Below, piece by piece: positions 36,369-44,102 of a DNA stretch of 64,000 bases (positions within the stretch are counted from its first letter, which is position 1; each line of letters opens with the position of its first letter). Both the position numbers and the translations under genes were made by a program. The notes under the pieces are model-generated. The model was not told where the DNA came from, made no database searches, and was given only the letters and a program-made list of their open reading frames with translations. This DNA comes from Variovorax atrisoli 110B (GTDB lineage: Bacteria > Pseudomonadota > Gammaproteobacteria > Burkholderiales > Burkholderiaceae_C), in the NCBI RefSeq assembly GCF_000382045.1, contig NZ_KB907456.1, positions 62,001-126,000 of the forward strand, given 5' to 3'.

Positions 36369-37244
36369 GTGGCCATGGTTCAGACGACTGCGGGTAATCC
36401 CTTGGTGTCGGACGCTCCGGCGGAGGCCGCTTCTTCGGCGCCGTCTTTCGTGGGGCGTCCGCGGCAGCGTGCGCGCGGACTCGCGCACGGGCTGGTGGAA
36501 GACCTGGGCGAGAAGATCCGCAGCCAGGCGCTGCGCCCTGGCGACAAGCTGCCGACCGAGTCGGCCATCATGCAGGCCTATGGCGTGAGCCGCACCGTGG
36601 TGCGCGAGGCGCTGTCGAAGCTGCAGGCCGCGGGGCTGGTCGAGACGCTGCACGGCGTGGGCACCTTCGTGCTGCAGCCGCGAACGGGTGGGGTGTTCCG
36701 CCTCGATCCGGGCGAGATCGCCGCCTCCGTCGACGTGCTCGCCGTGCTGGAGTTGCGCATCAGCCTGGAGACCGAGTCTGCCGGCCTCGCCGCCAGCCGC
36801 CGCACCGACGAACAGCTGGTCGCCATGCGGCAGGCGCTCGACGACTTCGAGCGCAACGTGGTGGTGGCCGGCGACACGGTGGGGCCGGACTTCCGCTTCC
36901 ACCTGCAGATCGCCGAGTCGACCGGCAATCCTTACTTCGCGGACATCATGCGGCACCTGGGCACCACGCTCATCCCGCGCACCCGCATCAGCGCCATCCG
37001 CACGCACGAGGGCGGGGCGCCTTACCTGAGCCGCGTCAACCGCGAGCACGAAGAGATCTACGCTGCCATCGCGCGGCGCGACGCCGAATCGGCGCGCGCC
37101 GCCATGCGCATCCACCTGACCAACAGCCGCGAGCGGCTGCGCATGGCGCAGGAGGCCGCGCAGCAGAAGGCGAAGGCCGATGCCGCCGCCACTGCTGGGG
37201 GCGATGCGTCCCCGCCGTCGTCCGACAGCGCCTCCTCCCACTGA
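36369..37244 (+). CDS. FadR-type GntR-family transcriptional regulator
   Basis: A regulator of about 292 residues with a winged HTH at about 40-110 (LGEKIRSQALRPGDKLPTES..., YGVSRTVVREALSKLQAAGLVETLHGVGTFV) and a helical FCD ligand domain (Asp and His residues in DFRFHLQIAESTGNPYF and NREHEEIYAAI are the usual metal ligands). Start unsure: GTG at 36369 has GGAGA nine bases before it, ATG at 36375 is two codons later. It stands between the two arms of the aldarate genes, with matching sites before udh and the next Bug gene; likely a repressor released by a uronate or aldarate. Confidence 0.92.
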   Translation: MAMVQTTAGNPLVSDAPAEAASSAPSFVGRPRQRARGLAHGLVEDLGEKIRSQALRPGDKLPTESAIMQAYGVSRTVVREALSKLQAAGLVETLHGVGTFVLQPRTGGVFRLDPGEIAASVDVLAVLELRISLETESAGLAASRRTDEQLVAMRQALDDFERNVVVAGDTVGPDFRFHLQIAESTGNPYFADIMRHLGTTLIPRTRISAIRTHEGGAPYLSRVNREHEEIYAAIARRDAESARAAMRIHLTNSRERLRMAQEAAQQKAKADAAATAGGDASPPSSDSASSH

Positions 37245-37281
37245 CATTTTTCTTGTCCGGCCTGCTGGACAAGTCGTCTGC

Positions 37282-37309
37282 CTAGTTGTACGATGACTGA
37301 TAACTTGTG
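37282..37309 (+). promoter_or_regulatory. Operator-like site B (before the Bug-kdgD-gudD arm)
   Basis: Read rightward it starts CTAGTTGTACGA and ends GATAACTTGTG, matching site A at about 23 of 28 positions and in the same orientation toward its operon. It sits 51 bp before the Bug gene start, between it and the GntR gene. Confidence 0.65.
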
Positions 37310-37359
37310 CGGCTCATTGCGCGCAAGGCAGTGACGACCATCGAACAACAGGAGGCAGC

Positions 37360-38367
37360 ATGACCATCTCCCGACGCGGCGCACTCGGCGTCGCGCTCGC
37401 CACCACGCTGGCCGCCAGCCTGCCGGCGCGCTCCTTCGCGCAGGCCGCGGCAGGCGCGCAGGGCGGCACAGGCAACTGGCCCTCGAAGCCGATCCGCATC
37501 ATCGTTCCGTACCCGCCGGGCGGCTCTTCCGACATCATTGCGCGCGCCATCAGCCAGCCGCTGTCGGAGGCGCTCGGGCAGCCCGTCGTCATCGACAACA
37601 AGGCCGGCGCCAACGGCAACCTCGGCGCCGACCTGCTGGCCAAGGCGCCGGCCGACGGCTACACGCTGATGCTGTGCGACCTCGGCGCGCTGGCCATCAG
37701 CCCGTCGCTGTATCCCAAGCTGCCTTTCGACCCGTCGAAGGACCTGCGCAGCGTGGCCATGCTGGCCTACTCGCCGCACCTGCTGGTGGTGCACCCGTCG
37801 GTGCAGGCCGGCACGCTGAAGGAGCTGGTCGAGCTCTCGAAGAAAAGCGATCTCAACTTCGCCGTCACCGCCAGCGGCAGCACCGCGCATCTCGCGGGCA
37901 TCGAACTGCAGCGCCGCATCGGCGCCAAATGGGAGTACGTGCCCTACAAGGGCGGCGTGCAGGCCGTGCTCGACACCGTGTCGGGCCAGACTCAGGTGCT
38001 GATGAACGGCATGCTCGCCACCTACCCGCAGGTGCAGGCCGGCAAGCTCAAGCTGATCGCAGTGTCCAAGGCCACGCGCATGCCGCTGATCGGCAGCGTG
38101 CCGACCATCGCGGAGCAGGGCGCCCCCGGCTACGAGTCGGGCACCTGGCAGGGCATGGTCGCCGCGCGCGGCGTGCCTGACGCGATCGTCAATCGGCTCA
38201 ATCGCGAGCTGGTGCGCATCATCCGCACCGCCGACATCCGCGCCCGCCTCGCCGGCCAGGGCGCCGAGGTCGTGACCATGACCGCGCCCGAACAGGACCA
38301 GTTCTTCGCCAAGGAGCGAGCGCGCTGGGCCCAGGTCATCAAGGACGCCAACGTCAGGCTCGACTAG
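37360..38367 (+). CDS. Bug-family (TctC-like) periplasmic binding protein
   Basis: A 335-residue Bug protein with a Tat- or Sec-like signal (SRRGALGVALATTLAASLPARSFAQ), first loop IRIIVPYPPGGSSDIIAR and second loop ..YVPYKGGVQAVLDTVSGQTQVLMNG. Ribosome-binding site GGAGG precedes the ATG. First gene of the rightward arm, right behind operator site B, so it should be induced with the aldarate catabolic genes; a sugar acid ligand is likely but unproven. Confidence 0.92.
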   Translation: MTISRRGALGVALATTLAASLPARSFAQAAAGAQGGTGNWPSKPIRIIVPYPPGGSSDIIARAISQPLSEALGQPVVIDNKAGANGNLGADLLAKAPADGYTLMLCDLGALAISPSLYPKLPFDPSKDLRSVAMLAYSPHLLVVHPSVQAGTLKELVELSKKSDLNFAVTASGSTAHLAGIELQRRIGAKWEYVPYKGGVQAVLDTVSGQTQVLMNGMLATYPQVQAGKLKLIAVSKATRMPLIGSVPTIAEQGAPGYESGTWQGMVAARGVPDAIVNRLNRELVRIIRTADIRARLAGQGAEVVTMTAPEQDQFFAKERARWAQVIKDANVRLD

Positions 38368-38376
38368 TCATGCCCG

Positions 38377-38466
38377 CCCCCCGGCTTTTCACTCGCTGCG
38401 CTCCGTGTAATTCGCCACCCCCCGAGGGGGAGGCGCGGCTCGCCTTGGGGCGGCCCGGCGGCGGCC
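38377..38466 (+). repeat. Second-family 3' element after a Bug gene
   Basis: Lies 10 bp past the Bug stop, plus strand. Its sequence differs from the tail element but its plan is alike: a GGC..GCC arm around CAC..GTG, then CCCCC-CGA-GGGGG, then GC-rich paired sequence (GGCGCGGCTCGCC). Only one copy is in the window. Confidence 0.75.
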
Positions 38467-38521
38467 GCATCGCCCGCAGCATTTCCTTCTCCTTTTCCTC
38501 ATCTTCACTGGACTCTTCCCG

Positions 38522-39433
38522 ATGAACCCGCAAGAACTCAAGACCATCATGGGCTCCGGCCTGCTCTCGTTCCCGTTGACCGACTTCGACAGCAACGGCG
38601 ACTTCAACAAGAAGGGCTACCAGCAGCGCCTCGAATGGCTCGCCCCCTACGGCGCGAGCGCGCTGTTCGCGGCCGGCGGCACTGGCGAGTTCTTCTCGCT
38701 GACCGGCGACGAGTACCCGGGAATCATCCAGACGGCAGTGGACACCTGCCGCGGTGTGGTGCCGATCATCGCGGGCGCCGGCGGCCCCACGCGCTTCGCC
38801 ATCCAGTGCGCGCAGGCCGCAGAGAAGGCCGGCGCGCACGGCATCCTGCTGCTGCCGCACTACCTCACCGAAGCCGGCCAGGAAGGCCTGGCCGCGCACG
38901 TCGAGGCCGTGTGCAGGAGCGTGAAGTTCGGCGTGATCGTCTACAACCGCGCCACCAGCCGCCTCAAGCCCGACACCCTGGCCGCACTGGCCGAACGCAA
39001 CCCCAACCTCGTCGGCTTCAAGGACGGCGTGGGCGACATCGAGGCCATGGTCGCCATCTACCAGAAGATGGGCGACCGCTTCGCCTACCTGGGCGGCCTG
39101 CCCACCGCCGAGGTCTACGCCGCCGCCTACAAGGCGATGGGCACGCCGGTGTATTCGTCGGCCGTCTTCAACTTCATTCCGAAGACCGCCATGGACTTCT
39201 ACAAGGCCGTCGCCGCCGACGACCTGCCGACGCAGCACCGCCTGCTGAAGAACTTCTTCATGCCCTACCTCGAGCTGCGCAACCGCGTGCCGGGCTACGC
39301 GGTGAGCATCGTGAAGGCCGGCGCAAGGATCGTCGGCCACGACGCCGGCCCCGTGCGCGCACCGCTCACCGACCTCACGCCCGAGGAGATGGAAAAGCTC
39401 AAGGCGCTGATCGACGCGCTCGGCCCTCAGTAA
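38522..39433 (+). CDS. kdgD: 5-dehydro-4-deoxyglucarate dehydratase
   Basis: A 303-residue class I aldolase-fold enzyme (dihydrodipicolinate synthase superfamily) that dehydrates and decarboxylates 5-dehydro-4-deoxy-D-glucarate to 2,5-dioxopentanoate. Visible: GSGLLSFPLTDFD at the start, GTGEFFSLTGDEY, the active-site Tyr in VIVYNRATSRL and the Schiff-base Lys in LVGFKDGVGD. It joins the garD and gudD branches to the semialdehyde dehydrogenase at the end of this arm. Confidence 0.95.
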   Translation: MNPQELKTIMGSGLLSFPLTDFDSNGDFNKKGYQQRLEWLAPYGASALFAAGGTGEFFSLTGDEYPGIIQTAVDTCRGVVPIIAGAGGPTRFAIQCAQAAEKAGAHGILLLPHYLTEAGQEGLAAHVEAVCRSVKFGVIVYNRATSRLKPDTLAALAERNPNLVGFKDGVGDIEAMVAIYQKMGDRFAYLGGLPTAEVYAAAYKAMGTPVYSSAVFNFIPKTAMDFYKAVAADDLPTQHRLLKNFFMPYLELRNRVPGYAVSIVKAGARIVGHDAGPVRAPLTDLTPEEMEKLKALIDALGPQ

Positions 39434-39480
39434 GCCGGCTCCTGGCGCAAGACCCATCACAACAACGGAGACAAGACGCC

Positions 39481-39930
39481 ATGTTCCTCAAGAAGCTCTT
39501 CCTGATCGCCGCTTCGGCGGCCCTTTTCTCGGCCTGCTCGGTGATGCCTGCGGGCAATGCCGCGTCGGCAGCGCCCGAGGTGGCCGCGGCCGCCGAGCGG
39601 CTGCGCATCGCGATGATCGATCCCACCGCGCCGGCCCTGGGCGCGCTGGTGGCCGACGACCTCAGCTACGGCCATTCGGGCGGCAAGGTCGACACCAAGG
39701 CCAGCTTCATCGCCGACCTGCTCGACGGCAAGTCCGACTTCGTGACCATCGCCATCACCGACCAGACCATCAAGGTGGTCGACGGCAACACGGCCATCGT
39801 GCGCCACACGCTCACGGCCGACACCAACGACTCGGGCAAGCCCGGCAAGGTGGCGCTGAAGATCCTCGGCGTCTGGCAGAAGCAGGGCGGCAGCTGGAAG
39901 CTGCTGGCCCGGCAGGCCGTGAGGATCTGA
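39481..39930 (+). CDS. Lipoprotein with NTF2-like (SnoaL/DUF4440) domain
   Basis: A 149-residue protein. Signal peptide with lipobox LFSAC (Cys18), so it should be lipid-anchored after cleavage. The rest looks like an NTF2-like cone fold of the DUF4440 type (AALGALVADDLSYGHSGGKVDTKASFIADLL... and GVWQKQGGSWKLLARQAVRI). Some relatives are enzymes, others bind ligands. Placed within the aldarate arm, 47 bp after kdgD; its function there is unknown. The upstream frame is open but unrelated, so the ATG at 39481 is the start. Confidence 0.8.
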   Translation: MFLKKLFLIAASAALFSACSVMPAGNAASAAPEVAAAAERLRIAMIDPTAPALGALVADDLSYGHSGGKVDTKASFIADLLDGKSDFVTIAITDQTIKVVDGNTAIVRHTLTADTNDSGKPGKVALKILGVWQKQGGSWKLLARQAVRI

Positions 39931-39934
39931 CCGG

Positions 39935-40930
39935 ATGACGCGCATGCAAAGGCGAAGTCTTCTTGCGGCGGCCTTCGCGTCCGCCTCGGCCGTGCTGCTG
40001 CCCCAGGCCGCCGTCGCGCAAGCGGACGCGTGGCCCCAGCAGAGGCCGGTGACGATCATCGTGCCGTTCCCTGCCGGCGGTTCCACCGACATGGTCGCCC
40101 GCACCATCGCGCTGCAGCTGCAGACGAAGCTCGGCGGCAGCTTCGTCGTCGACAACCGGCCCGGCGCCACCGGCACCATCGGCACCGGCCAGGTGAAGCG
40201 CGCAGCGCCCGATGGCTACACGCTGCTGGTGTCCTCGCTCGGCGCCTTCGTCGTCACGCCGCACCTGCAGAAGAGCGTGTCCTACGACGCGACGAAAGAC
40301 TTCGACTACATCAGCGTGCCCGTGCAGGCACCCAACGTGCTCGTCGCGAATGTCGCGCGGCCGGAGCGTACGGTGGACGACGTGCTGGCGCTGCTGCGCA
40401 AGACGCCGGGCAAGGTCTCGTTCGCGAGCTCGGGCAACGGCTCGTCCGACCATCTCTCGGCCGAGCTCTTCTGGCAGCAGACGAAGACCGAAGGCGTGCA
40501 CGTGCCCTACAAGGGCGGTGCGCCCGCGATCAACGACCTGCTGGGCAACCAGGTCGACTTCTCGTTCCAGAACGTCAATGCGGTGCTGCCGCACATCCGC
40601 GGCGGCAAGCTGCGCGCCATCGCCGTCACGGGCGACAAGCGCTCGCCGGTGCTGCCCGACGTGCCCACGCTGGCCGAGGCCGGCGTGAAGGGCGCCGAGG
40701 TCTATTCATGGCAGGGCATGGCCGCGCCCAAGGGCCTGCCGCCCGCTGTGAAGAAGAAGCTGAGCGACGCGGTCGTCGCCGCCATGCAGGACCCGGAGAC
40801 GAAGAAGCGCATGCTCGACCAGGGCCTGGAGATCGTCGCCAGCACGCCGGAGGAATTCACCGCCTTCCAGTTGCGCGAATGGACGCGTTGGAAGACATTG
40901 ATCGACGCCCGCCACATCACCGCTGAATAA
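39935..40930 (+). CDS. Bug-family (TctC-like) periplasmic binding protein
   Basis: A 331-residue Bug protein with signal peptide (RRSLLAAAFASASAVLLPQAAVAQ), first loop VTIIVPFPAGGSTDMVAR and second loop ..HVPYKGGAPAINDLLGNQVDFSF. Only 4 bp after the lipoprotein gene, hence the same transcript. Second Bug gene of the rightward arm; the residues of the two binding loops differ, so they need not share a ligand. Confidence 0.92.
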   Translation: MTRMQRRSLLAAAFASASAVLLPQAAVAQADAWPQQRPVTIIVPFPAGGSTDMVARTIALQLQTKLGGSFVVDNRPGATGTIGTGQVKRAAPDGYTLLVSSLGAFVVTPHLQKSVSYDATKDFDYISVPVQAPNVLVANVARPERTVDDVLALLRKTPGKVSFASSGNGSSDHLSAELFWQQTKTEGVHVPYKGGAPAINDLLGNQVDFSFQNVNAVLPHIRGGKLRAIAVTGDKRSPVLPDVPTLAEAGVKGAEVYSWQGMAAPKGLPPAVKKKLSDAVVAAMQDPETKKRMLDQGLEIVASTPEEFTAFQLREWTRWKTLIDARHITAE

Positions 40931-40938
40931 CTGGCTCT

Positions 40939-41029
40939 CCCCCAGGCTTCGCGCACTTCGTGTCGCTTCGCCAACCCCCTCGCCGGGGGCAACACCTGAG
41001 GCCCGGCAAAGCCGGTTCCTCGGTGTTCC
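40939..41029 (+). repeat. Tail element, copy 6
   Basis: Three-hairpin tail element, plus strand, 8 bp beyond the Bug stop and before gudD; same orientation to its upstream gene as all other copies. Confidence 0.9.
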
Positions 41030-41065
41030 CCGAAAGGACCGGCCCGGTTTTGGACTGATTAAAAG

Positions 41066-42421
41066 ATGACGCTTTCAGACTCCACTTCGTCGCCTTCGGG
41101 CGCTCCCGTCGTCACCGGCATGCGCGTGGTCCCGGTTGCGGGCCACGACAGCATGCTGATGAACCTGAGCGGCGCCCACGGGCCGTTCTTCACGCGCAAC
41201 CTGCTGATCCTGACCGACAGCGCCGGCCACACCGGCGTGGGCGAAGTGCCCGGCGGCGAGAAGATCCGCCAGACGCTGGAGGACGCGCGCGAGCTCATCG
41301 TCGGCCAGCCGATCGGCCGGCACAACGCGGTCCTCAACAGCATGCGCAGCGCCTTCGCCGGCCGCGACAGCGGCGGGCGCGGCCTGCAGACCTTCGACCT
41401 GCGCGTGACCATCCACGCGGTCACGGCCGTCGAGGCCGCGCTGCTCGACCTGCTGGGCCAGTTCCTCGAAGTGCCCGTGGCGGCCCTGCTCGGCGAAGGC
41501 CAGCAGCGCGATGCGGTGCAGATGCTCGGCTACCTCTTCTACGTGGGCGATCGCAGCAAGACCGATCTGCCGTACGAAAGCGACCCCGGCGCCGACAACG
41601 ACTGGTTCCGCCTGCGCCACGAGGAGGCGATGACGCCCGAGGCCATCGTGCGCCTGGCCGAGGCCACGCATGCGCGCTACGGCTTCACCGACTTCAAGCT
41701 CAAGGGCGGCGTGCTGCGCGGCGAGGAAGAGGTCGAGGCGATCCGTGCGCTGCACGAGCGCTTTCCGAAGGCCCGCGTCACGCTCGACCCCAACGGCGGC
41801 TGGCTGCTGCAGGACGCGATCCGCCTGTGCCGCGACCTGCACGGCGTGATGGCCTACGCCGAGGACCCGTGCGGCGCCGAGGGCGTGTTCTCCGGCCGCG
41901 AGGTGATGGCCGAGTTCCGCCGCGCCACCGGCCTGCCCACCGCCACCAACATGGTCGCCACCGACTGGCGCGAGATGGTGCACAGCCTCTCGCTGCAGTC
42001 GGTCGACATCCCGCTGGCCGATCCGCATTTCTGGACGTTGCAGGGCTCGGTGCGCGTGGCGCAGCTGTGCCAGGCCTGGGGCCTGACCTGGGGTTCTCAC
42101 TCCAACAACCACTTCGACGTGTCGCTCGCGATGTTCACCCACGTGGCCGCCGCGGCCCCCGGCAAGGTGACGGCCATCGACACGCACTGGATCTGGCAGG
42201 ACGGCCAGCGCCTGACGAAGGCGCCGCTGCGCATCGAGGACGGCTTCGTGAAGGTGCCCACGCGCGGCGGCCTGGGCGTGGAGCTCGACATGGACGAGGT
42301 CGAGAAGGCGCACCAGCTGTACCTGAAGCACGGACTGGGCGCGCGCAACGATGCGCAGGCCATGCAGTACCTCATCCCGGGGTGGACCTTCGACAACAAG
42401 AAGCCCTGCATGGTGAGGTAG
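41066..42421 (+). CDS. gudD: Glucarate dehydratase (enolase superfamily)
   Basis: A 451-residue enolase-superfamily enzyme removing water from D-glucarate to give 5-dehydro-4-deoxy-D-glucarate. Catalytic Lys pair in DFKLKGG, metal ligands in TLDPNGGW and the YAEDPCG segment, then ATNMVATDWREM, and the catalytic His in WGSHSNNHFDVSLAMFTH: the glucarate dehydratase pattern. Both a UxaA-type (garD) and an enolase-type dehydratase are therefore encoded, so galactarate and glucarate can each be used. The Shine-Dalgarno is weak. Confidence 0.95.
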   Translation: MTLSDSTSSPSGAPVVTGMRVVPVAGHDSMLMNLSGAHGPFFTRNLLILTDSAGHTGVGEVPGGEKIRQTLEDARELIVGQPIGRHNAVLNSMRSAFAGRDSGGRGLQTFDLRVTIHAVTAVEAALLDLLGQFLEVPVAALLGEGQQRDAVQMLGYLFYVGDRSKTDLPYESDPGADNDWFRLRHEEAMTPEAIVRLAEATHARYGFTDFKLKGGVLRGEEEVEAIRALHERFPKARVTLDPNGGWLLQDAIRLCRDLHGVMAYAEDPCGAEGVFSGREVMAEFRRATGLPTATNMVATDWREMVHSLSLQSVDIPLADPHFWTLQGSVRVAQLCQAWGLTWGSHSNNHFDVSLAMFTHVAAAAPGKVTAIDTHWIWQDGQRLTKAPLRIEDGFVKVPTRGGLGVELDMDEVEKAHQLYLKHGLGARNDAQAMQYLIPGWTFDNKKPCMVR

Positions 42422-42428
42422 AGAATCA

Positions 42429-42517
42429 CCCCCAGGCTTGCCCACTTCGTGTGGCCGCCAACCCCCTTGCAGGGGGGCAATACCTGCGGCCCGGCAAAGC
42501 CGGTTCCGCGGTATTCC
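42429..42517 (+). repeat. Tail element, copy 7
   Basis: Three-hairpin tail element, plus strand, 7 bp after the gudD stop and before the dehydrogenase gene. It is the most diverged copy in its first hairpin (GCCCACTTCGTGTGGC, a compensated stem change). Confidence 0.9.
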
Positions 42518-42563
42518 CGTAATGACTGGCGATTCTTCGAACCGTATTGAAAAAGGACCCAAC

Positions 42564-44000
42564 ATGCAGAACTTCGACAACCTCATCGGCGGCGAATGGC
42601 GTGCAGGCGCCGGCTACAGCCCCAACGTCAATCCGAGCAACCTGTCCGACGTGATCGGCCAGTACACGCAGGGCGATGCCTCGCACGTCGATGCGGCCGT
42701 GGCCGCCGCCACCGCGGCCTTCCCCGCCTGGGCCACCGGCAGCGTGCAGGCGCGCTCCGACGCGCTCGACAAGATCGGCAACGAGATCCTCGCGCGCAAG
42801 GAAGAACTGGGCACGCTGCTCTCGCGGGAAGAGGGCAAGACCAAGGCCGAGGGCATCGGCGAGGCCGCGCGCGCGGGCTACATCTTCAAGTTCTTCGCGG
42901 GCGAGTGCCTGCGCCTGTCGGGCGAGGTTCTGCCTTCGGTGCGGCCGAACATCGGCGTGGAGATCACGCGCGAGCCGGTGGGCGTGGTCGGTCTCATCAC
43001 GCCGTGGAACTTCCCGATCGCCATCCCGGCCTGGAAGATCGCGCCCGCGCTGGCCTTCGGCAACTGCGTAGTGCTCAAGCCCGCCGACCTCGTGCCGGGC
43101 AGCGCCTGGGCGATCGCGGAGATCATCAGCCGCTCGGGCATTCCGGCCGGCGTGTTCAACCTGGTGATGGGGCGCGGCAGCGTGATCGGCAATGCGCTGG
43201 TCAACCACCCGGGCATCCACGCGATCAGCTTCACCGGCTCGGTGGGCGTCGGCCGCAACATCGCGGTGCAGTGCGTCACCAACCACAAGAAGGTGCAGCT
43301 CGAAATGGGCGGCAAGAACCCGCAGGTGATTCTTGACGATGCCGACCTCGCACAGGCCGTGGAGCTGAGCGTGCAGAGCGCTTTCTACTCGACCGGCCAG
43401 CGCTGCACCGCCTCCAGCCGGCTGATCGTCACCGAAGGCATCTATCCGAAGTTCATCGACGCCATGAAGGAACGCATGGCGAAGATCAAGGTGGGTGACG
43501 CGCTCGCGCAGGGCACCGACATGGGGCCGGTCTCGTCGAAGTCGCAGCTCGACCAGGACATGGAATACGTCGCCATCGGCAAGAGCGAAGGCGCGACGCT
43601 GGCGGCCGGCGGCGAGCTGCTGAAGCTGGAAACCGACGGCTACTACATGTCGCCGGCCCTCTTCAGCGAATCGGCCGCCACCATGCGCATCAACAAGGAA
43701 GAGATCTTCGGCCCGGTGGCCAGCGTGATCCGCGTGAAGAACTACGAGGAGGCACTGGCCACGGCCAACGACACCGAGTTCGGCCTCTCGGCCGGCATCG
43801 CCACCACCTCCCTGAAGTACGCCACGCACTTCAAGCGCCACAGCCAGGCCGGCATGGTGATGGTCAACCTGCCGACGGCGGGCGTGGACTACCACGTGCC
43901 TTTCGGCGGCCGCAAGGGCTCGAGCTACGGTCCGCGCGAGCAGGGCCGCTATGCGCAGGAGTTCTTCACGACGGTGAAGACGGCCTACACGCTGGCCTGA
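42564..44000 (+). CDS. 2-oxoglutarate semialdehyde (2,5-dioxovalerate) dehydrogenase
   Basis: A 478-residue aldehyde dehydrogenase that in this pathway should oxidise 2,5-dioxopentanoate to 2-oxoglutarate with NAD(P)+. Visible: cofactor segment VVGLITPWNFPIAIP, SFTGSVGVG, catalytic Glu in LEMGGKNP and catalytic Cys in STGQRCTASS. Final step of the route; last gene of the rightward arm. The ATG at 42564 yields QNFDNLIGGEWRAG, the family start. Confidence 0.93.
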   Translation: MQNFDNLIGGEWRAGAGYSPNVNPSNLSDVIGQYTQGDASHVDAAVAAATAAFPAWATGSVQARSDALDKIGNEILARKEELGTLLSREEGKTKAEGIGEAARAGYIFKFFAGECLRLSGEVLPSVRPNIGVEITREPVGVVGLITPWNFPIAIPAWKIAPALAFGNCVVLKPADLVPGSAWAIAEIISRSGIPAGVFNLVMGRGSVIGNALVNHPGIHAISFTGSVGVGRNIAVQCVTNHKKVQLEMGGKNPQVILDDADLAQAVELSVQSAFYSTGQRCTASSRLIVTEGIYPKFIDAMKERMAKIKVGDALAQGTDMGPVSSKSQLDQDMEYVAIGKSEGATLAAGGELLKLETDGYYMSPALFSESAATMRINKEEIFGPVASVIRVKNYEEALATANDTEFGLSAGIATTSLKYATHFKRHSQAGMVMVNLPTAGVDYHVPFGGRKGSSYGPREQGRYAQEFFTTVKTAYTLA

Positions 44001-44046
44001 GCTTCAGCGTATCGGTAACGGGCTGCCGGACGAAGAGGGCGCGGAA

Positions 44047-44076
44047 GGAATACCCGAAGAAATGTTTCGGGGTTCC
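44047..44076. terminator. Hairpin between convergent genes
   Basis: GGAA..CCCGAA pairs with TTCGGG..TTCC around a seven-base loop (about 10 pairs, one small internal loop), in the 102-bp gap between the rightward dehydrogenase and leftward transporter genes. No strong T-run, so a bidirectional terminator is only likely. Confidence 0.45.
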
Positions 44077-44102
44077 TCTGCGTTCGACTGTCCGCTCCCG
44101 CA

